Source: Verrucomicrobium sp. BvORR034
GTDB taxonomy: Bacteria > Verrucomicrobiota > Verrucomicrobiia > Verrucomicrobiales > Verrucomicrobiaceae
NCBI RefSeq assembly: GCF_000739635.1
Contig: NZ_BATQ01000130.1
Location: 1-60,107 of the forward strand
Direction: 5' to 3'
Length of the DNA: 60,107 nt
Within the stretch, counting starts at the first letter, position 1. Every line of letters begins with the position of its first letter. Position numbers and translations under genes: made by a program. Below are positions 9,135 to 17,529 of this stretch, piece after piece. The notes beneath the pieces are model-generated. The model did not search any database and was not told the origin of the DNA. It saw only the letters and a program-made list of their open reading frames with translations.

Positions 9135-9749
9135 ATGTCGCTATCTGATCTTCAATCCGCCCTCCCCATGGAGGCCGTCACCATCCACTTCGCGCCCAAG
9201 ACGGGTTCGGAGGAGGAATGGAATGAGGCCTACGCCCGGCTGGCTGACTACTTCCGGTCCTTCCGGCTGCACAACCGCATCCGGAGGACTCAGCTCATCC
9301 TGGAGACTCTCCGCCGTGCGGCAGACGCCCATGAGGCAGACCCCAAACGGACTCCGACCGCTCACGCCATCGAGCAGGCCCGTCTCATGCTGCGCGAGTG
9401 GCTGGGGCAGATCTACGAGGGCATGGAGCTGACAGAGTCCCAAATCGAAGGTTCAGGCCGCCTCGGCTTTCACCTTTGCGATGGGCCCACCCGCTGGCCC
9501 CATTTCTTTATCGACCGGGATAACCTTCCGCCAGACATGGCTGAGGCCATGCGCTCTGCCATTCGGGCCTCCGGGCCCCGTCTCCAGGTCTCCAAGATGA
9601 CCCCCCGCCCCATCGACCTTGGGTTGTTTGGTGACGAGGAGGAAGATGAGACCGACCGTCGCCCCTTCGCTTTCGTCCGCTATTTCGTGTTGTTGTTGTT
9701 TGTGGCCGCCGTCCTTACAGCAGTTTACCGGTTGACCATCGACAAATGA
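9135..9749 (+). CDS. Unknown tail-anchored protein inside the glucan operon
   Basis: 204 residues from ATG 9135. I do not recognise a named family. An N-terminal helical region (EWNEAYARLADYFRSFRLHNRIRRTQLILETLRRAAD, HAIEQARLMLREWLGQI) is followed by a compact segment with many aromatics (RLGFHLCDGPTRWPHFFIDRDNLPPDMAEAM), an acidic stretch (GDEEEDETDRR) and a single C-terminal membrane helix (YFVLLLFVAAVLTAVYRLTI). There is no signal peptide, so most of it should face the cytoplasm. It sits between the OpgG/D-like gene (62 bp upstream) and opgH, with an ATGA overlap to opgH, so translation is coupled. I infer an accessory or regulatory subunit of the OpgH glucosyltransferase. Confidence 0.85.
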   Translation: MSLSDLQSALPMEAVTIHFAPKTGSEEEWNEAYARLADYFRSFRLHNRIRRTQLILETLRRAADAHEADPKRTPTAHAIEQARLMLREWLGQIYEGMELTESQIEGSGRLGFHLCDGPTRWPHFFIDRDNLPPDMAEAMRSAIRASGPRLQVSKMTPRPIDLGLFGDEEEDETDRRPFAFVRYFVLLLFVAAVLTAVYRLTIDK

Positions 9750-11908
9750 GTACCCCCGCCGTTAACCCGCCCATGGGTAGCCGCACCGCGCAACTTGCAT
9801 CTCATGCAGGGCTGCCCTCCGTCACGACCTCACGGATGCGTCGGGCCACGTTTTTCTCTTTCGTCTTCCTGGGCACCGTCATTGGTATCTGGCTGCTTTT
9901 CCTGATGCTGCAGGTCGATGACCTGGCCTGGTACGAAGTGGGCATCATCATCGTCTTCATCCCCCTTTACTACCAGCTCAACGTCGGCTTCTGGACGGCG
10001 TTGATCGGGGTGTGGATCATGAACCGGGCCAAGCCGGATCCCATCGATCTCTTCCGCACCATCACCAAGGATGACATCGATGCCCCGCTGCACGCCACCA
10101 CGGCCATCATCATCCCCGTGTACAACGAAGACGTCACCCGCGTCTTCGAGGGTCTTCGCGCTGTTTACAATTCACTGAATAAAACCGGCAGGCTGGAGCA
10201 CTTCGACTTTTTCATCCTGAGTGACTCCGACGACTCCAACAAATGGATCGAGGAAGAAACCGGCTGGCTGGAGCTCTGCCGCCAGCTCAATGCCTTTGGC
10301 CGCATTTTCTATCGCAAGCGCCGTACGCCCATCAATCGCAAGAGCGGCAATGTCAGCGACTTCTGCCGTCGCTGGGGCAAGCGTTACCGGTACATGATCG
10401 TGTTTGATGCGGACAGCGTCATGAGCGGATCGCTCATGGTGAACATGGTTCGCCTCATGGAGAAGAACCCCGGCGTGGGCATCCTCCAGACCTTTCCCAA
10501 GCAGATTGGGGCAGACACCTTCCTGGGCCGCGTCATGCAGTTTGCGCAGGCGCTCTACGGCCCGGCCTTCATAGCGGGACTCAACTACTGGCAGTGCGGT
10601 GAGGCCAACTTTTGGGGTCACAACGCCATCATCCGTCTCGCGCCATTCATTGAATACTGCGCCCTGCCGCCTCTCCCGGCCAAGGTGCCCTTTGGTGGCC
10701 ACATCATGAGCCACGACTTTGTGGAAGCAGCGCTCATGCGCAAGGCCGGCTACGCCGTGCGCCTCATTCCCACCGACCACGGCAGCTATGAGGAAGGTCC
10801 CCCGACGCTCATTGACATGCTCAAGCGTGACCGCCGCTGGTGCTTGGGCAACATGCAGCACTTCTGGCTGCTCTTCGCCCGTGGCTGGCACCCGATCAGC
10901 CGGCTGAACTTCTTCCACGGCATCATGAGCTACGTGAGCTCCCCGCTGTGGCTGATCTTCCTCGTGCTGGGCACCATCATGGCTGGCATGGGTGAGGGAG
11001 TGATGGGGCAGCAGGCCAGTTTCGCGGGTCAGCTCCTCTTGGGGCTCACGCTCATGTTCATCTTCCTGCCGAAGACCGTGATCGTCATGGACGAGGTGGT
11101 CACAGGACGCCTGTTCAAGCCGTTCCGTCTTCGCATGCTCACCGCATTCAGCAGCCTGCTTGATACCCTGTTGTTCACCTTCATGGCCCCCGTGATGATG
11201 ATCTTCCACAGCAAGTTTGTGATGAAGACCATCTTGGGTCAGGGGGTCAGCTGGGTGGCCCAGCGACGCAAGCTGGGCTCCGGCATCGACTGGCGGGAGC
11301 CTATTCTCACCTTTGGGGGCACCTCCCTCCTTGGGGTTGCCTGGGGCATCCTGGCCTTTTTCATCTCTTCAAACTTCCTGCTCTGGATCAGCCCCGTGCT
11401 GCTTGCCTTGGTCGTGGCCATTCCGTTTGCCATCATGACCTCCAGCAACCGCTCCCTCCAGCGGTTTGGCCTGTTCCTCACACCTGAGGAACTGCACCCC
11501 CCGCCCGTGCTTCAGTCCTTGAACCAACACCTCAAGGAAGTGAAAGATCGCCCCAAGATGCAGCCCGAAATGGAGCAGCGCTACGGCCTCATTCAGGTGT
11601 GTCTGGACCCCTATGTCAACGGTCTGCATGTGAGCCTGCTCCGTCGCAGAAAGCACCCGCACCATTCCCGCGAGTATTTCGCCTATCTGGCGCAGAAGCT
11701 GGTCGCCCAGGGGCCCAATTCCCTCAGCTCCAAAGAGCTGGTGGCGGTGCTCTACGACCAGGATTCAGTCACCCACCTGCACTACCAGCTCTGGTCGGCG
11801 GCGGATGAGAACCTCGCACCGTTTTGGCGGCTGGCGATCCGGCAGTACAACCTCGTAGCCCCCAATCCGTTCACCCATCTGCTTGCACAGAAGGAAGTGA
11901 CGGCTTGA
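9746..11908 (+). CDS. opgH: Glucans biosynthesis glucosyltransferase H
   Basis: 720 residues, shorter than the roughly 850 of enterobacterial OpgH, mainly at the N-terminus. The enzyme is a membrane GT2 that polymerises UDP-glucose into the linear beta-1,2-glucan backbone and passes it to the periplasm. Visible parts: two N-terminal membrane helices, IIPVYNEDV (about residue 122), ILSDSDDSN (about 157), the DxD motif in VFDADSVMSG (about 219), SHDFVEAALMRKAGY (catalytic acid region), KRDRRWCLGN (the (Q/R)xxRW motif, about 361), then several C-terminal membrane helices. The start overlaps the preceding gene by four bases. The operon layout fits osmoregulated periplasmic glucan synthesis. Confidence 0.95.
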   Translation: MSTPAVNPPMGSRTAQLASHAGLPSVTTSRMRRATFFSFVFLGTVIGIWLLFLMLQVDDLAWYEVGIIIVFIPLYYQLNVGFWTALIGVWIMNRAKPDPIDLFRTITKDDIDAPLHATTAIIIPVYNEDVTRVFEGLRAVYNSLNKTGRLEHFDFFILSDSDDSNKWIEEETGWLELCRQLNAFGRIFYRKRRTPINRKSGNVSDFCRRWGKRYRYMIVFDADSVMSGSLMVNMVRLMEKNPGVGILQTFPKQIGADTFLGRVMQFAQALYGPAFIAGLNYWQCGEANFWGHNAIIRLAPFIEYCALPPLPAKVPFGGHIMSHDFVEAALMRKAGYAVRLIPTDHGSYEEGPPTLIDMLKRDRRWCLGNMQHFWLLFARGWHPISRLNFFHGIMSYVSSPLWLIFLVLGTIMAGMGEGVMGQQASFAGQLLLGLTLMFIFLPKTVIVMDEVVTGRLFKPFRLRMLTAFSSLLDTLLFTFMAPVMMIFHSKFVMKTILGQGVSWVAQRRKLGSGIDWREPILTFGGTSLLGVAWGILAFFISSNFLLWISPVLLALVVAIPFAIMTSSNRSLQRFGLFLTPEELHPPPVLQSLNQHLKEVKDRPKMQPEMEQRYGLIQVCLDPYVNGLHVSLLRRRKHPHHSREYFAYLAQKLVAQGPNSLSSKELVAVLYDQDSVTHLHYQLWSAADENLAPFWRLAIRQYNLVAPNPFTHLLAQKEVTA

Positions 11909-11939
11909 GCCCTGCGAAATCGTCTGGTAGCATCCTCGC

Positions 11940-12722
11940 ATGCACCCCGTGACGTCTTCCTCCTGCCTGGCATGCCTGCTGGCGGGTCTGCTATCCGCTC
12001 CGGTCCTGCGTGCCCAGGATTCCGCCAGCAACACCCTTCCCATTCCCCCTCTGCCGACTGCGGCCCCGCGGACCAAGGTTCCGGAGCCTGCGGAGGAGAC
12101 GGCGACTGCCAAACCTGCGGTGTCTGCCAAGGCGGCGCATGTCACCTCTATCTCGCCCGATGAGATCGAGGGATATGATGCCTACCCAGCGCCGCTACAG
12201 ACCCTCATTACCGAGGCTCTGGCCCTCACCAAGCTCAATCTGCGCTACCAGTTTGGCTCTTCGGACCCCAAATCCGGGGGCATGGACTGCTCTGGCACGA
12301 TTTATCACCTGCTGCACAAGCTGGGTGTCTCAGATGTGCCCCGGCAATCCAGTGAAGTCTGCGACTGGACCATGCGCCAGAGCATGCTGTACCGGACAGA
12401 GCATGTGGGCAATCTCAAGGACCCCGCCTTCTCCGCGCTCAAGCCCGGAGATCTGCTCTTCTGGACTGGGACCTACGAGTCTAACGCCCCCCGCTCCACT
12501 CCGGTCACCCACGTGATGATCTATCTGGGCAAACGCAAGGGGAACGGCAAGCCCGTCATCTTCGGTGCCAGCGACGGTCGCTCATTCGATGGCGAACGCC
12601 AGAACGGCGTCAGCGTCTTCGATTTCCCTCTCCCCAAAGCTGGCAGCCCTGCGGAGTTCTACGGCTACGCTCCCCTGCCCAGCGCGGCCTGGGAAAAGAT
12701 CCGGGGCGGAAAGGGACGGTAA
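11940..12722 (+). CDS. NlpC/P60 family cell-wall peptidase
   Basis: 260 residues. A signal peptide (LACLLAGLLSAPVLRAQ) is followed by a Pro/Ala/Thr-rich linker of about 50 residues. The NlpC/P60 domain then carries the catalytic cysteine in GGMDCSGTIYHLL (about residue 119), the histidine in TPVTHVMIYLG (about 190) and the expected LKPGDLLFW turn between them. Family members cleave peptide stems of peptidoglycan, typically gamma-D-Glu-DAP bonds. It begins 31 bp after opgH on the same strand and may be the last gene of that transcript, joining glucan synthesis with wall remodelling. That functional link is inference. Confidence 0.92.
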   Translation: MHPVTSSSCLACLLAGLLSAPVLRAQDSASNTLPIPPLPTAAPRTKVPEPAEETATAKPAVSAKAAHVTSISPDEIEGYDAYPAPLQTLITEALALTKLNLRYQFGSSDPKSGGMDCSGTIYHLLHKLGVSDVPRQSSEVCDWTMRQSMLYRTEHVGNLKDPAFSALKPGDLLFWTGTYESNAPRSTPVTHVMIYLGKRKGNGKPVIFGASDGRSFDGERQNGVSVFDFPLPKAGSPAEFYGYAPLPSAAWEKIRGGKGR

Positions 12723-12834
12723 CCCAGAGCGCCGGTCATTGTCCAAGTCGCTGCGCCGCCGTCTCTCACTGGTGAGAGGGGTGTCCAACGGTTGGCCGCA
12801 TCGCTGCTGAGTTCACGACAACCTCGAACCGTCA

Positions 12835-14100
12835 TCAGTTCGCCGTCAGCATCTCAGGAACGCCCTGCCCAGCCCCTTCGCTGGTCGCCAGTTCTCCACC
12901 TTTGCGCGGGATGCGGATCGTGAAGACGGTCTCAATCCCGGGACGGCTGTGCAGCGTGATGGTGCCACGGTGGGCCTCCACAGCCCGCTTCACGATGGAG
13001 AGCCCAAGGCCCGTGCCTTTGATCTCCTGGGAGTGATGGCGGGCAACCCGGTAGAAACGTTTGAAGACAAAAGGCAGGTCGGCATGAGGAATGCCCACGC
13101 CATTGTCCCGCACCTGAATCTCGGACGACTCAGCTTCCTGACGCAGCCTGATCACCACATCCAGCCCTTTGGCCAGGTTTTCTTTGAGCGCGTTGCTCAC
13201 CAGATTAAAGAGGATCTGATCCCAATAGTACCGGTCCCCGGAGATGACCGCGGAGCCTTCCTCAATATCCAGCGTCACCCTCGCCTCCTTGCTCTGAATC
13301 ACGGGACTGAGGCGGTGCACTACATCTTGGGCACAGGCACGGAAGTCGAACTCTTCCGCTCTCACAGCATCATGCTCACCCGATTCCATGCGACTGATCA
13401 CCAGCAGGTCTTCCACCGTGGAAGCCAGTCGGTCGCCGTGTTTCTTCATCACCATGTAGGCGCGCTTCGCTTCTTCCGGAGTTTCGATGTCGCCTTCGAC
13501 CAGATTTTCGAGATAGCCGTTGATGATGGACAGGGGCGTACGCAGCTCATGCGAGGCATTTGCCACGAAGTCCTTCCGGATCTTCTCCAGCGCATGTTTG
13601 TCCGTCTCATCCCGCAGCACCATCAGGAGTGCGCCATCCATCTCCGTGGGCATGGTGGCCCGCAGCGAAAGCACTTCCACAGAATAGACGCGATCCTCGA
13701 TCGTTTTGGAGTGGCCGCTCATGGCCACCAGGAACTCCTCCTTCATCCGCGTCCCCTTCTCGGCCGCAGTAGCCACGAGTTCCACGATGCGATGATCCCG
13801 CACGCACTCCAGCAGAGTGCGCCCCACCGGCTCTGACACCGGTTGAAAGAACCGCATGGCACCGCGGTTCACGAAAATAACCTTGAGCTCGGGGCTAACG
13901 ATGAACAACCCATCGTCAATGCCGTCCACCAACTGGTGAAGCATTTCCGCCCGGCGTTGATTTCGCTGCACAAAGCTCTCTTCCACCTTCAGCTTCTTCA
14001 TCAGGTCTGCTTCCAGCTCACGCACGTGAATCCGAGACCGCAGCCACAGCCAGCCGCACACCAGCAATGTAAATAGCACCCCGATGGCAAAAGCGGTCAT
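12835..14100 (-). CDS. PhoR-like sensor histidine kinase
   Basis: 421 residues from ATG 14100, chosen because longer starts would overlap the response-regulator gene. One N-terminal membrane helix (FAIGVLFTLLVCGWLWL) is followed by a short coiled region, a PAS-like domain (GIDDGLFIVSPELKVIFVNRGAMRFF), a HisKA domain with the phosphorylated His in NASHELRTPLSI (about residue 184) and an HATPase domain with N-box (LFNLVSNALKEN), G1 (DNGVGIP), F-box and G2 (GTGLGLSI). There is almost no periplasmic loop, as in PhoR kinases that sense through Pst/PhoU. It lies 41 bp downstream of the regulator gene. The phosphate role is inferred; no pst or phoU genes are in view. Confidence 0.9.
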   Translation of the reverse strand: MTAFAIGVLFTLLVCGWLWLRSRIHVRELEADLMKKLKVEESFVQRNQRRAEMLHQLVDGIDDGLFIVSPELKVIFVNRGAMRFFQPVSEPVGRTLLECVRDHRIVELVATAAEKGTRMKEEFLVAMSGHSKTIEDRVYSVEVLSLRATMPTEMDGALLMVLRDETDKHALEKIRKDFVANASHELRTPLSIINGYLENLVEGDIETPEEAKRAYMVMKKHGDRLASTVEDLLVISRMESGEHDAVRAEEFDFRACAQDVVHRLSPVIQSKEARVTLDIEEGSAVISGDRYYWDQILFNLVSNALKENLAKGLDVVIRLRQEAESSEIQVRDNGVGIPHADLPFVFKRFYRVARHHSQEIKGTGLGLSIVKRAVEAHRGTITLHSRPGIETVFTIRIPRKGGELATSEGAGQGVPEMLTAN

Positions 14101-14141
14101 TCGAGCGGTAAGGGCCGGGGTGCCACGATGCGATGCCAGTA

Positions 14142-14849
14142 CTAAACAGCAACCGCCACAGGCGAAGGTTCCTTGAAGATGTAGCCGAAGCCACGAGACG
14201 TTTGCAGCCACTCGGCATGCTCACCCAGTTTCTCACGCAGACGCTTTACGTGGGTGTCGAGCGTGCGAGTGCGCACTTGCTCGGTATATCCCCACACCTC
14301 ACGCAGAATGAAGTCGCGCTCCACCACCTCGCCCTTCCGGCTGGCGAGCAGGTGCAGCAGCTTGAACTCCAGAAGCGTCAAATCCATGGGCTGCCCCCCC
14401 AGATTCAACTTCACTCCAGAGAGATCGAATTCGAAGGGTCCTTCTTTCAGCTCGGATCCAGAGCCCACCGTGGCGGCCCGACGCAGCAGCGCCTGCACCC
14501 GCAGCACCAGCTCTTTGGGGCTGAAGGGCTTTGACAGATAGTCATCCGCCCCGCGCTCCAGACCGGCGATGCGGTCCTGAGTCTGCCCCTTGGCAGTGAG
14601 CATGATCACCGGAATGTGGCGGGTACTCTCGTCCTCCCGCAATTCCTGGCAGACGCCAAAGCCATCCCGGCCCGGCATCATCACGTCCAGCACGATGGCA
14701 TCTGGCTTGCGTCTTCTTACTTGGGCCAGCGTCTGCAGCCCGTCCGCCGCCTCGACAGTGTCATATCCAGCCCGTCGGAGATTCATCCCGACGAGTTCGC
14801 GAACATCTTCTTCGTCGTCCGCGATGAGAATGAGTGATTTGTCAGACAT
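14142..14849 (-). CDS. PhoB-like OmpR-family response regulator
   Basis: 235 residues from ATG 14849 (MSDKSLILIADDEEDVREL). The receiver domain shows the acidic pocket (DDE, residues about 9-11), the phosphoacceptor Asp in IVLDVMMPGRDG (about 53), Thr in MLTAKGQ and Lys in YLSKPFSPKEL. The C-terminal winged helix (MDLTLLEFKLLHLLASRKGEVVERD, TLDTHVKRLREKLG, RGFGYIF) is the OmpR/PhoB type. It pairs with the kinase just downstream. Longer in-frame starts are possible but would add a non-conserved leader. A small palindrome lies about 62 bp upstream and could be an autoregulatory site. Phosphate-starvation control is inference from closest family resemblance. Confidence 0.92.
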   Translation of the reverse strand: MSDKSLILIADDEEDVRELVGMNLRRAGYDTVEAADGLQTLAQVRRRKPDAIVLDVMMPGRDGFGVCQELREDESTRHIPVIMLTAKGQTQDRIAGLERGADDYLSKPFSPKELVLRVQALLRRAATVGSGSELKEGPFEFDLSGVKLNLGGQPMDLTLLEFKLLHLLASRKGEVVERDFILREVWGYTEQVRTRTLDTHVKRLREKLGEHAEWLQTSRGFGYIFKEPSPVAVAV

Positions 14850-14910
14850 AGGAGTGTTGGGGTATCCCCTTGAATGTGACGGATTCGTCGAGCTCAACAA
14901 ACCTGCGAGT

Positions 14911-14926
14911 GTGACAAGATTGTCAC
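14911..14926. promoter_or_regulatory. Inverted repeat upstream of the PhoB-like gene
   Basis: GTGACA-AGAT-TGTCAC is a perfect 6-4-6 palindrome in the 95-bp gap before the response regulator. A second GTGAC lies at 14876-14880. TGTCA elements recall Pho-box half sites, but classical Pho boxes are direct repeats at 11-bp spacing, so the match is partial. It could be an operator or a short hairpin at the end of the glycosyltransferase gene. Confidence 0.4.
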
Positions 14927-14944
14927 CCCCGATAACATCTGGCA

Positions 14945-16054
14945 CTAGCCCAATTTATCAATCAGGAGCATCCACTTTCGCAGGTGAGCCTCCCAGGTGA
15001 GGGGCACCACGGTCGCCCGTGCAGCCTCTCCCAAGGCCTTGCGCTCCCCATCAGACAGCCGCATGGCCCTCTCTACGACAGATCGAATGGCAACGGAGTC
15101 GTCAGGTTGGCCCAAGAGCAACCCGTTGCGGCCCTCCTGCAGGAGATCAATGACCCCATCATGCACGGAAATCAGTCCTGGAAGTCCGCACGCCATACTC
15201 TGCAAGACCGTATTGGCACAAGCATCGTACTGCGTCGGGTGAATGAACCAGTCGGCCGCTTGATAAATCAGGGCCACGTTTGACTGCGGGGCCATGGTTT
15301 TCACCCGTTCCTGTAGGCCATACCTGGCGATCAAGGCCCGGTAGTGGGCATTCAAGGGCTTGCCCACGATCCACAAATCCGCATCGATCCCACGCCAGGC
15401 CTCCAGCAGAGGATCCAGGCCTTTGCGTCGATGGCTCAGGGAAACAAAGAGAAATGCCGGTCGGCCAGGATCGCTCCCCAACTGCTTGCAGACCGCTTCC
15501 TTCACAGCCGCACGGTCGGTCGCAGGCTGGAAGCGCGCAGTGTCCACCGCCGTGTGGATCACCTGGAACTGATCCGCAGGTGTGCCGTAGAGCTCGCGCA
15601 ACTGGCCCGCCACCTGTGCCGAGTTCACGACAAACTGGCGGGTCCGCCCTGAAGTGTACAGCTGCCGCTCCAGCTTCAGTTCGAGGAGATTCTTCACTGA
15701 CCAGCGTTTCCACGGCGGAAGCAGGCGGGAGTACACCGCGTGGCATCCGCCCCCGGCGCGATGCAAGTCATGAGTGGTAGTGCGGCCAAATCCAATCGTG
15801 ACCGAAACCGGAAGTTCGCTCGCGAGTCGGGAGGCCTCCCGCTCGAACTGCCACATGCGCAGCAATGGAGAACCCCGCAAAAGGGGCACCTGATGAACCT
15901 GGGCCCCCAGCTCCTTATCGAGGGCGGGGTGAATCTCCCCCGTCACCACATCCAGTTCATGCCCGGCCGCTTTCAGCCGGAGCGCAAACTCCATGAGGTA
16001 GCCCTCCAGGCCGCCACGTGGAACAAACTGATGATAGATGAGGGCGATGCGCAT
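14945..16054 (-). CDS. GT4 family glycosyltransferase, WaaG-like
   Basis: 369 residues. The GT-B fold of family GT4 is apparent: MRIALIYHQFVPRGGLEGYLMEFALRL with the Gly-rich first loop, a central VIHTAVDTARFQP, FLFVSLSHRRKGLDPLLEAW (nucleotide-sugar region), and the C-terminal IHPTQYDACANTVLQSMACGLPGLIS, corresponding to the donor-binding E(x7)E region although a Gln stands where the second Glu is usual. The GGGCHAVYSRLLP stretch resembles lipopolysaccharide-core glucosyltransferase WaaG. It is cytoplasmic or peripheral at the inner membrane. It starts six bases after the GT2 gene, so the two form an operon, probably for outer-membrane glycolipid assembly. Confidence 0.88.
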   Translation of the reverse strand: MRIALIYHQFVPRGGLEGYLMEFALRLKAAGHELDVVTGEIHPALDKELGAQVHQVPLLRGSPLLRMWQFEREASRLASELPVSVTIGFGRTTTHDLHRAGGGCHAVYSRLLPPWKRWSVKNLLELKLERQLYTSGRTRQFVVNSAQVAGQLRELYGTPADQFQVIHTAVDTARFQPATDRAAVKEAVCKQLGSDPGRPAFLFVSLSHRRKGLDPLLEAWRGIDADLWIVGKPLNAHYRALIARYGLQERVKTMAPQSNVALIYQAADWFIHPTQYDACANTVLQSMACGLPGLISVHDGVIDLLQEGRNGLLLGQPDDSVAIRSVVERAMRLSDGERKALGEAARATVVPLTWEAHLRKWMLLIDKLG

Positions 16055-16060
16055 GATGAA

Positions 16061-16840
16061 CTATTGGCGGGGTGGCGGTTGCGATCCCACCTCGTCTTCA
16101 TACTTCCGGCTGTAGCGCACAAATGCAAAGAAAGACGTGGCCACCGCGATCCAGAAGCCCGGGAAGCCATCCAGAAATCCCCTGCGCAAAATGTAAGCAC
16201 GAACAAACCGCCACCAGGGGCGGAAGACATTGGATGCCAGAGACCAGCGCTTGCCTTCGGCCTTTTGCCGTTCGAGGAACACATCTGCGAAGCCGTTGAT
16301 CTTGTCCACGTAGCGGCTCATGTTGGGGAAGGAGAAGTGGTGCAGATCTCCCTTCAGTTGCACGGTGGGACCGCTCAGTTCGATGTAATCATGCTCTGGG
16401 CTGCCCGCCCACCGGGCCCCTTCCCGCTTGAACAGCCTGAGCTTGCGGTCTGGGTACCAGTCGCCATGCGTGATCCATCGGCCCAGGAACCATACCTTGC
16501 GGTTGCAGACGCCTCCATCAAAGCGGCTCGCCTCACCCGATTGGAAGAACTCAAGAATACTGGCCCGAAGTTCGGGTGAGAGCTCCTCATCGCAATCCAA
16601 CGCCAGCACCCAAGGGCGTGTACACAAACCAAGCGCCACATTCTTTTGATCCCGATGCCCGAGCCAGTCCTGATGCACCACCCGCGCTCCGTAGGACTCG
16701 GCAATCTCCCGGGTCCGGTCTTTGGAGCCGGAATCCACCAGCACGATCTCCTCAGCAAGATCCGCGGCACTGGCCAGGCATCGGCCCAGATTGGCTTCTT
16801 CGTTACAAGAAATGATGGAAAGAGACAGGGGGAGCGGCAT
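16061..16840 (-). CDS. GT2 family glycosyltransferase, WaaE/KdtX-like
   Basis: 259 residues from ATG 16840 (MPLPLSLSIISCNEEANLGRC). GT-A features: LVDSGSKDRTREIAESYGARV (nucleotide binding), LALDCDEELSPELR (DxD equivalent), WYPDRKLRLFKREGARW, then LHHFSFPNMSRYVDKIN and a C-terminal hydrophobic helix region. This order is that of the WaaE/KdtX family, which adds a beta-1,4-glucose to heptose in lipopolysaccharide core. The acceptor here is unknown. It precedes the GT4 gene by six bases. The gap on its other side (16841-16989) must contain this operon's promoter and that of the divergent unknown gene. Confidence 0.9.
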   Translation of the reverse strand: MPLPLSLSIISCNEEANLGRCLASAADLAEEIVLVDSGSKDRTREIAESYGARVVHQDWLGHRDQKNVALGLCTRPWVLALDCDEELSPELRASILEFFQSGEASRFDGGVCNRKVWFLGRWITHGDWYPDRKLRLFKREGARWAGSPEHDYIELSGPTVQLKGDLHHFSFPNMSRYVDKINGFADVFLERQKAEGKRWSLASNVFRPWWRFVRAYILRRGFLDGFPGFWIAVATSFFAFVRYSRKYEDEVGSQPPPRQ

Positions 16841-16954
16841 CCAGTTCAGCGGAAAAGTTCGATACTCATGTGTCCGACAAATTTCCGGAGCATGCAACCC
16901 GTCAGAAGGCATTTGCATTTGCATGCAAAGCTAAATATGTGCTAAGAGTTTCCC

Positions 16955-16992
16955 TTGCGGCACGTCTTTGTTTCGTTATAGTTATTATAATG
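16955..16992 (+). promoter_or_regulatory. Candidate promoter with little or no leader
   Basis: TTGCGG at 16955-16960 and TATAGT at 16977-16982 are spaced by 16 bases, a sigma-70-like pair in an AT-rich stretch. The expected transcription start falls about at the ATG of the next gene (16990), implying a leaderless or near-leaderless message. A second TATAAT overlaps the start codon itself. Confidence 0.35.
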
Positions 16993-17496
16993 GACATCCT
17001 CCTGAACAATCCAGTATCACATGGCTACCTCTCCAATGAGGTACCCCACCATATCCGGGGACGGTTGTGGGTGATCGGTTGTTCAGAACCCGTCATCGTT
17101 GAGCTTCGGGGTAATTTCCTCCGTGACATCGCAGGATGTCGCATCAGTTTCTTCAATCCCTTCCCCGAGCCCAGTCTGGAAGACACGCTCGCGATGCATT
17201 CGCATCAGACGGGGACGGCTGGCGAGATGTCCGCCTCCCGGCGCGTCAGCCAGCTCTGGCAGAGAAGTTGCCGGCCGAGCCACCCCTGTTTCGTTTTCGA
17301 CAACTCCACACTGAAAAACATGCTGTTGTTGGAGTGGTTCAACCCCCAAGGTCAGCGGGTTCTCATCCGCGCCTGCCACTGGCAAGTTGGCGTTTCTGAC
17401 AGACGCTGGGAGTTGACCGAAGCCCAGGAGATGGCACACATACGGGCCACCCGCATTCAGAGACGTCAGTTCTTGCTGACTCGGGAAGGGCGCTAG
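16990..17496 (+). CDS. Unknown protein upstream of the CHAD gene
   Basis: 168 residues from ATG 16990; the frame is open upstream but the leader before this ATG is not protein-like. I do not recognise the family. The sequence opens MDILLNNPVSHGYLSNEVPHH and has short beta-like segments (RGRLWVIGCSEPVIVELRG, CRISFFNPFPEPSLED, LLLEWFNPQGQRVLIRACHW), and ends in a charged helix (ATRIQRRQFLLTREGR). There is no signal peptide or membrane helix, so it is cytoplasmic. It precedes the CHAD protein by 33 bp on the same strand, likely as an operon. The strand pattern may indicate a small beta-sandwich ligand or nucleic-acid binder, but that is a guess. Confidence 0.7.
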   Translation: MDILLNNPVSHGYLSNEVPHHIRGRLWVIGCSEPVIVELRGNFLRDIAGCRISFFNPFPEPSLEDTLAMHSHQTGTAGEMSASRRVSQLWQRSCRPSHPCFVFDNSTLKNMLLLEWFNPQGQRVLIRACHWQVGVSDRRWELTEAQEMAHIRATRIQRRQFLLTREGR

Positions 17497-17529
17497 CCTG
17501 CCGATATCCGGTGGGCCACCGCTCCGGCA

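Noticed and set aside
14870-14926. Classical Pho box before the PhoB-like gene
   Set aside because: TGTCAC elements occur but not as direct repeats at 11-bp spacing, so only a palindrome is reported.
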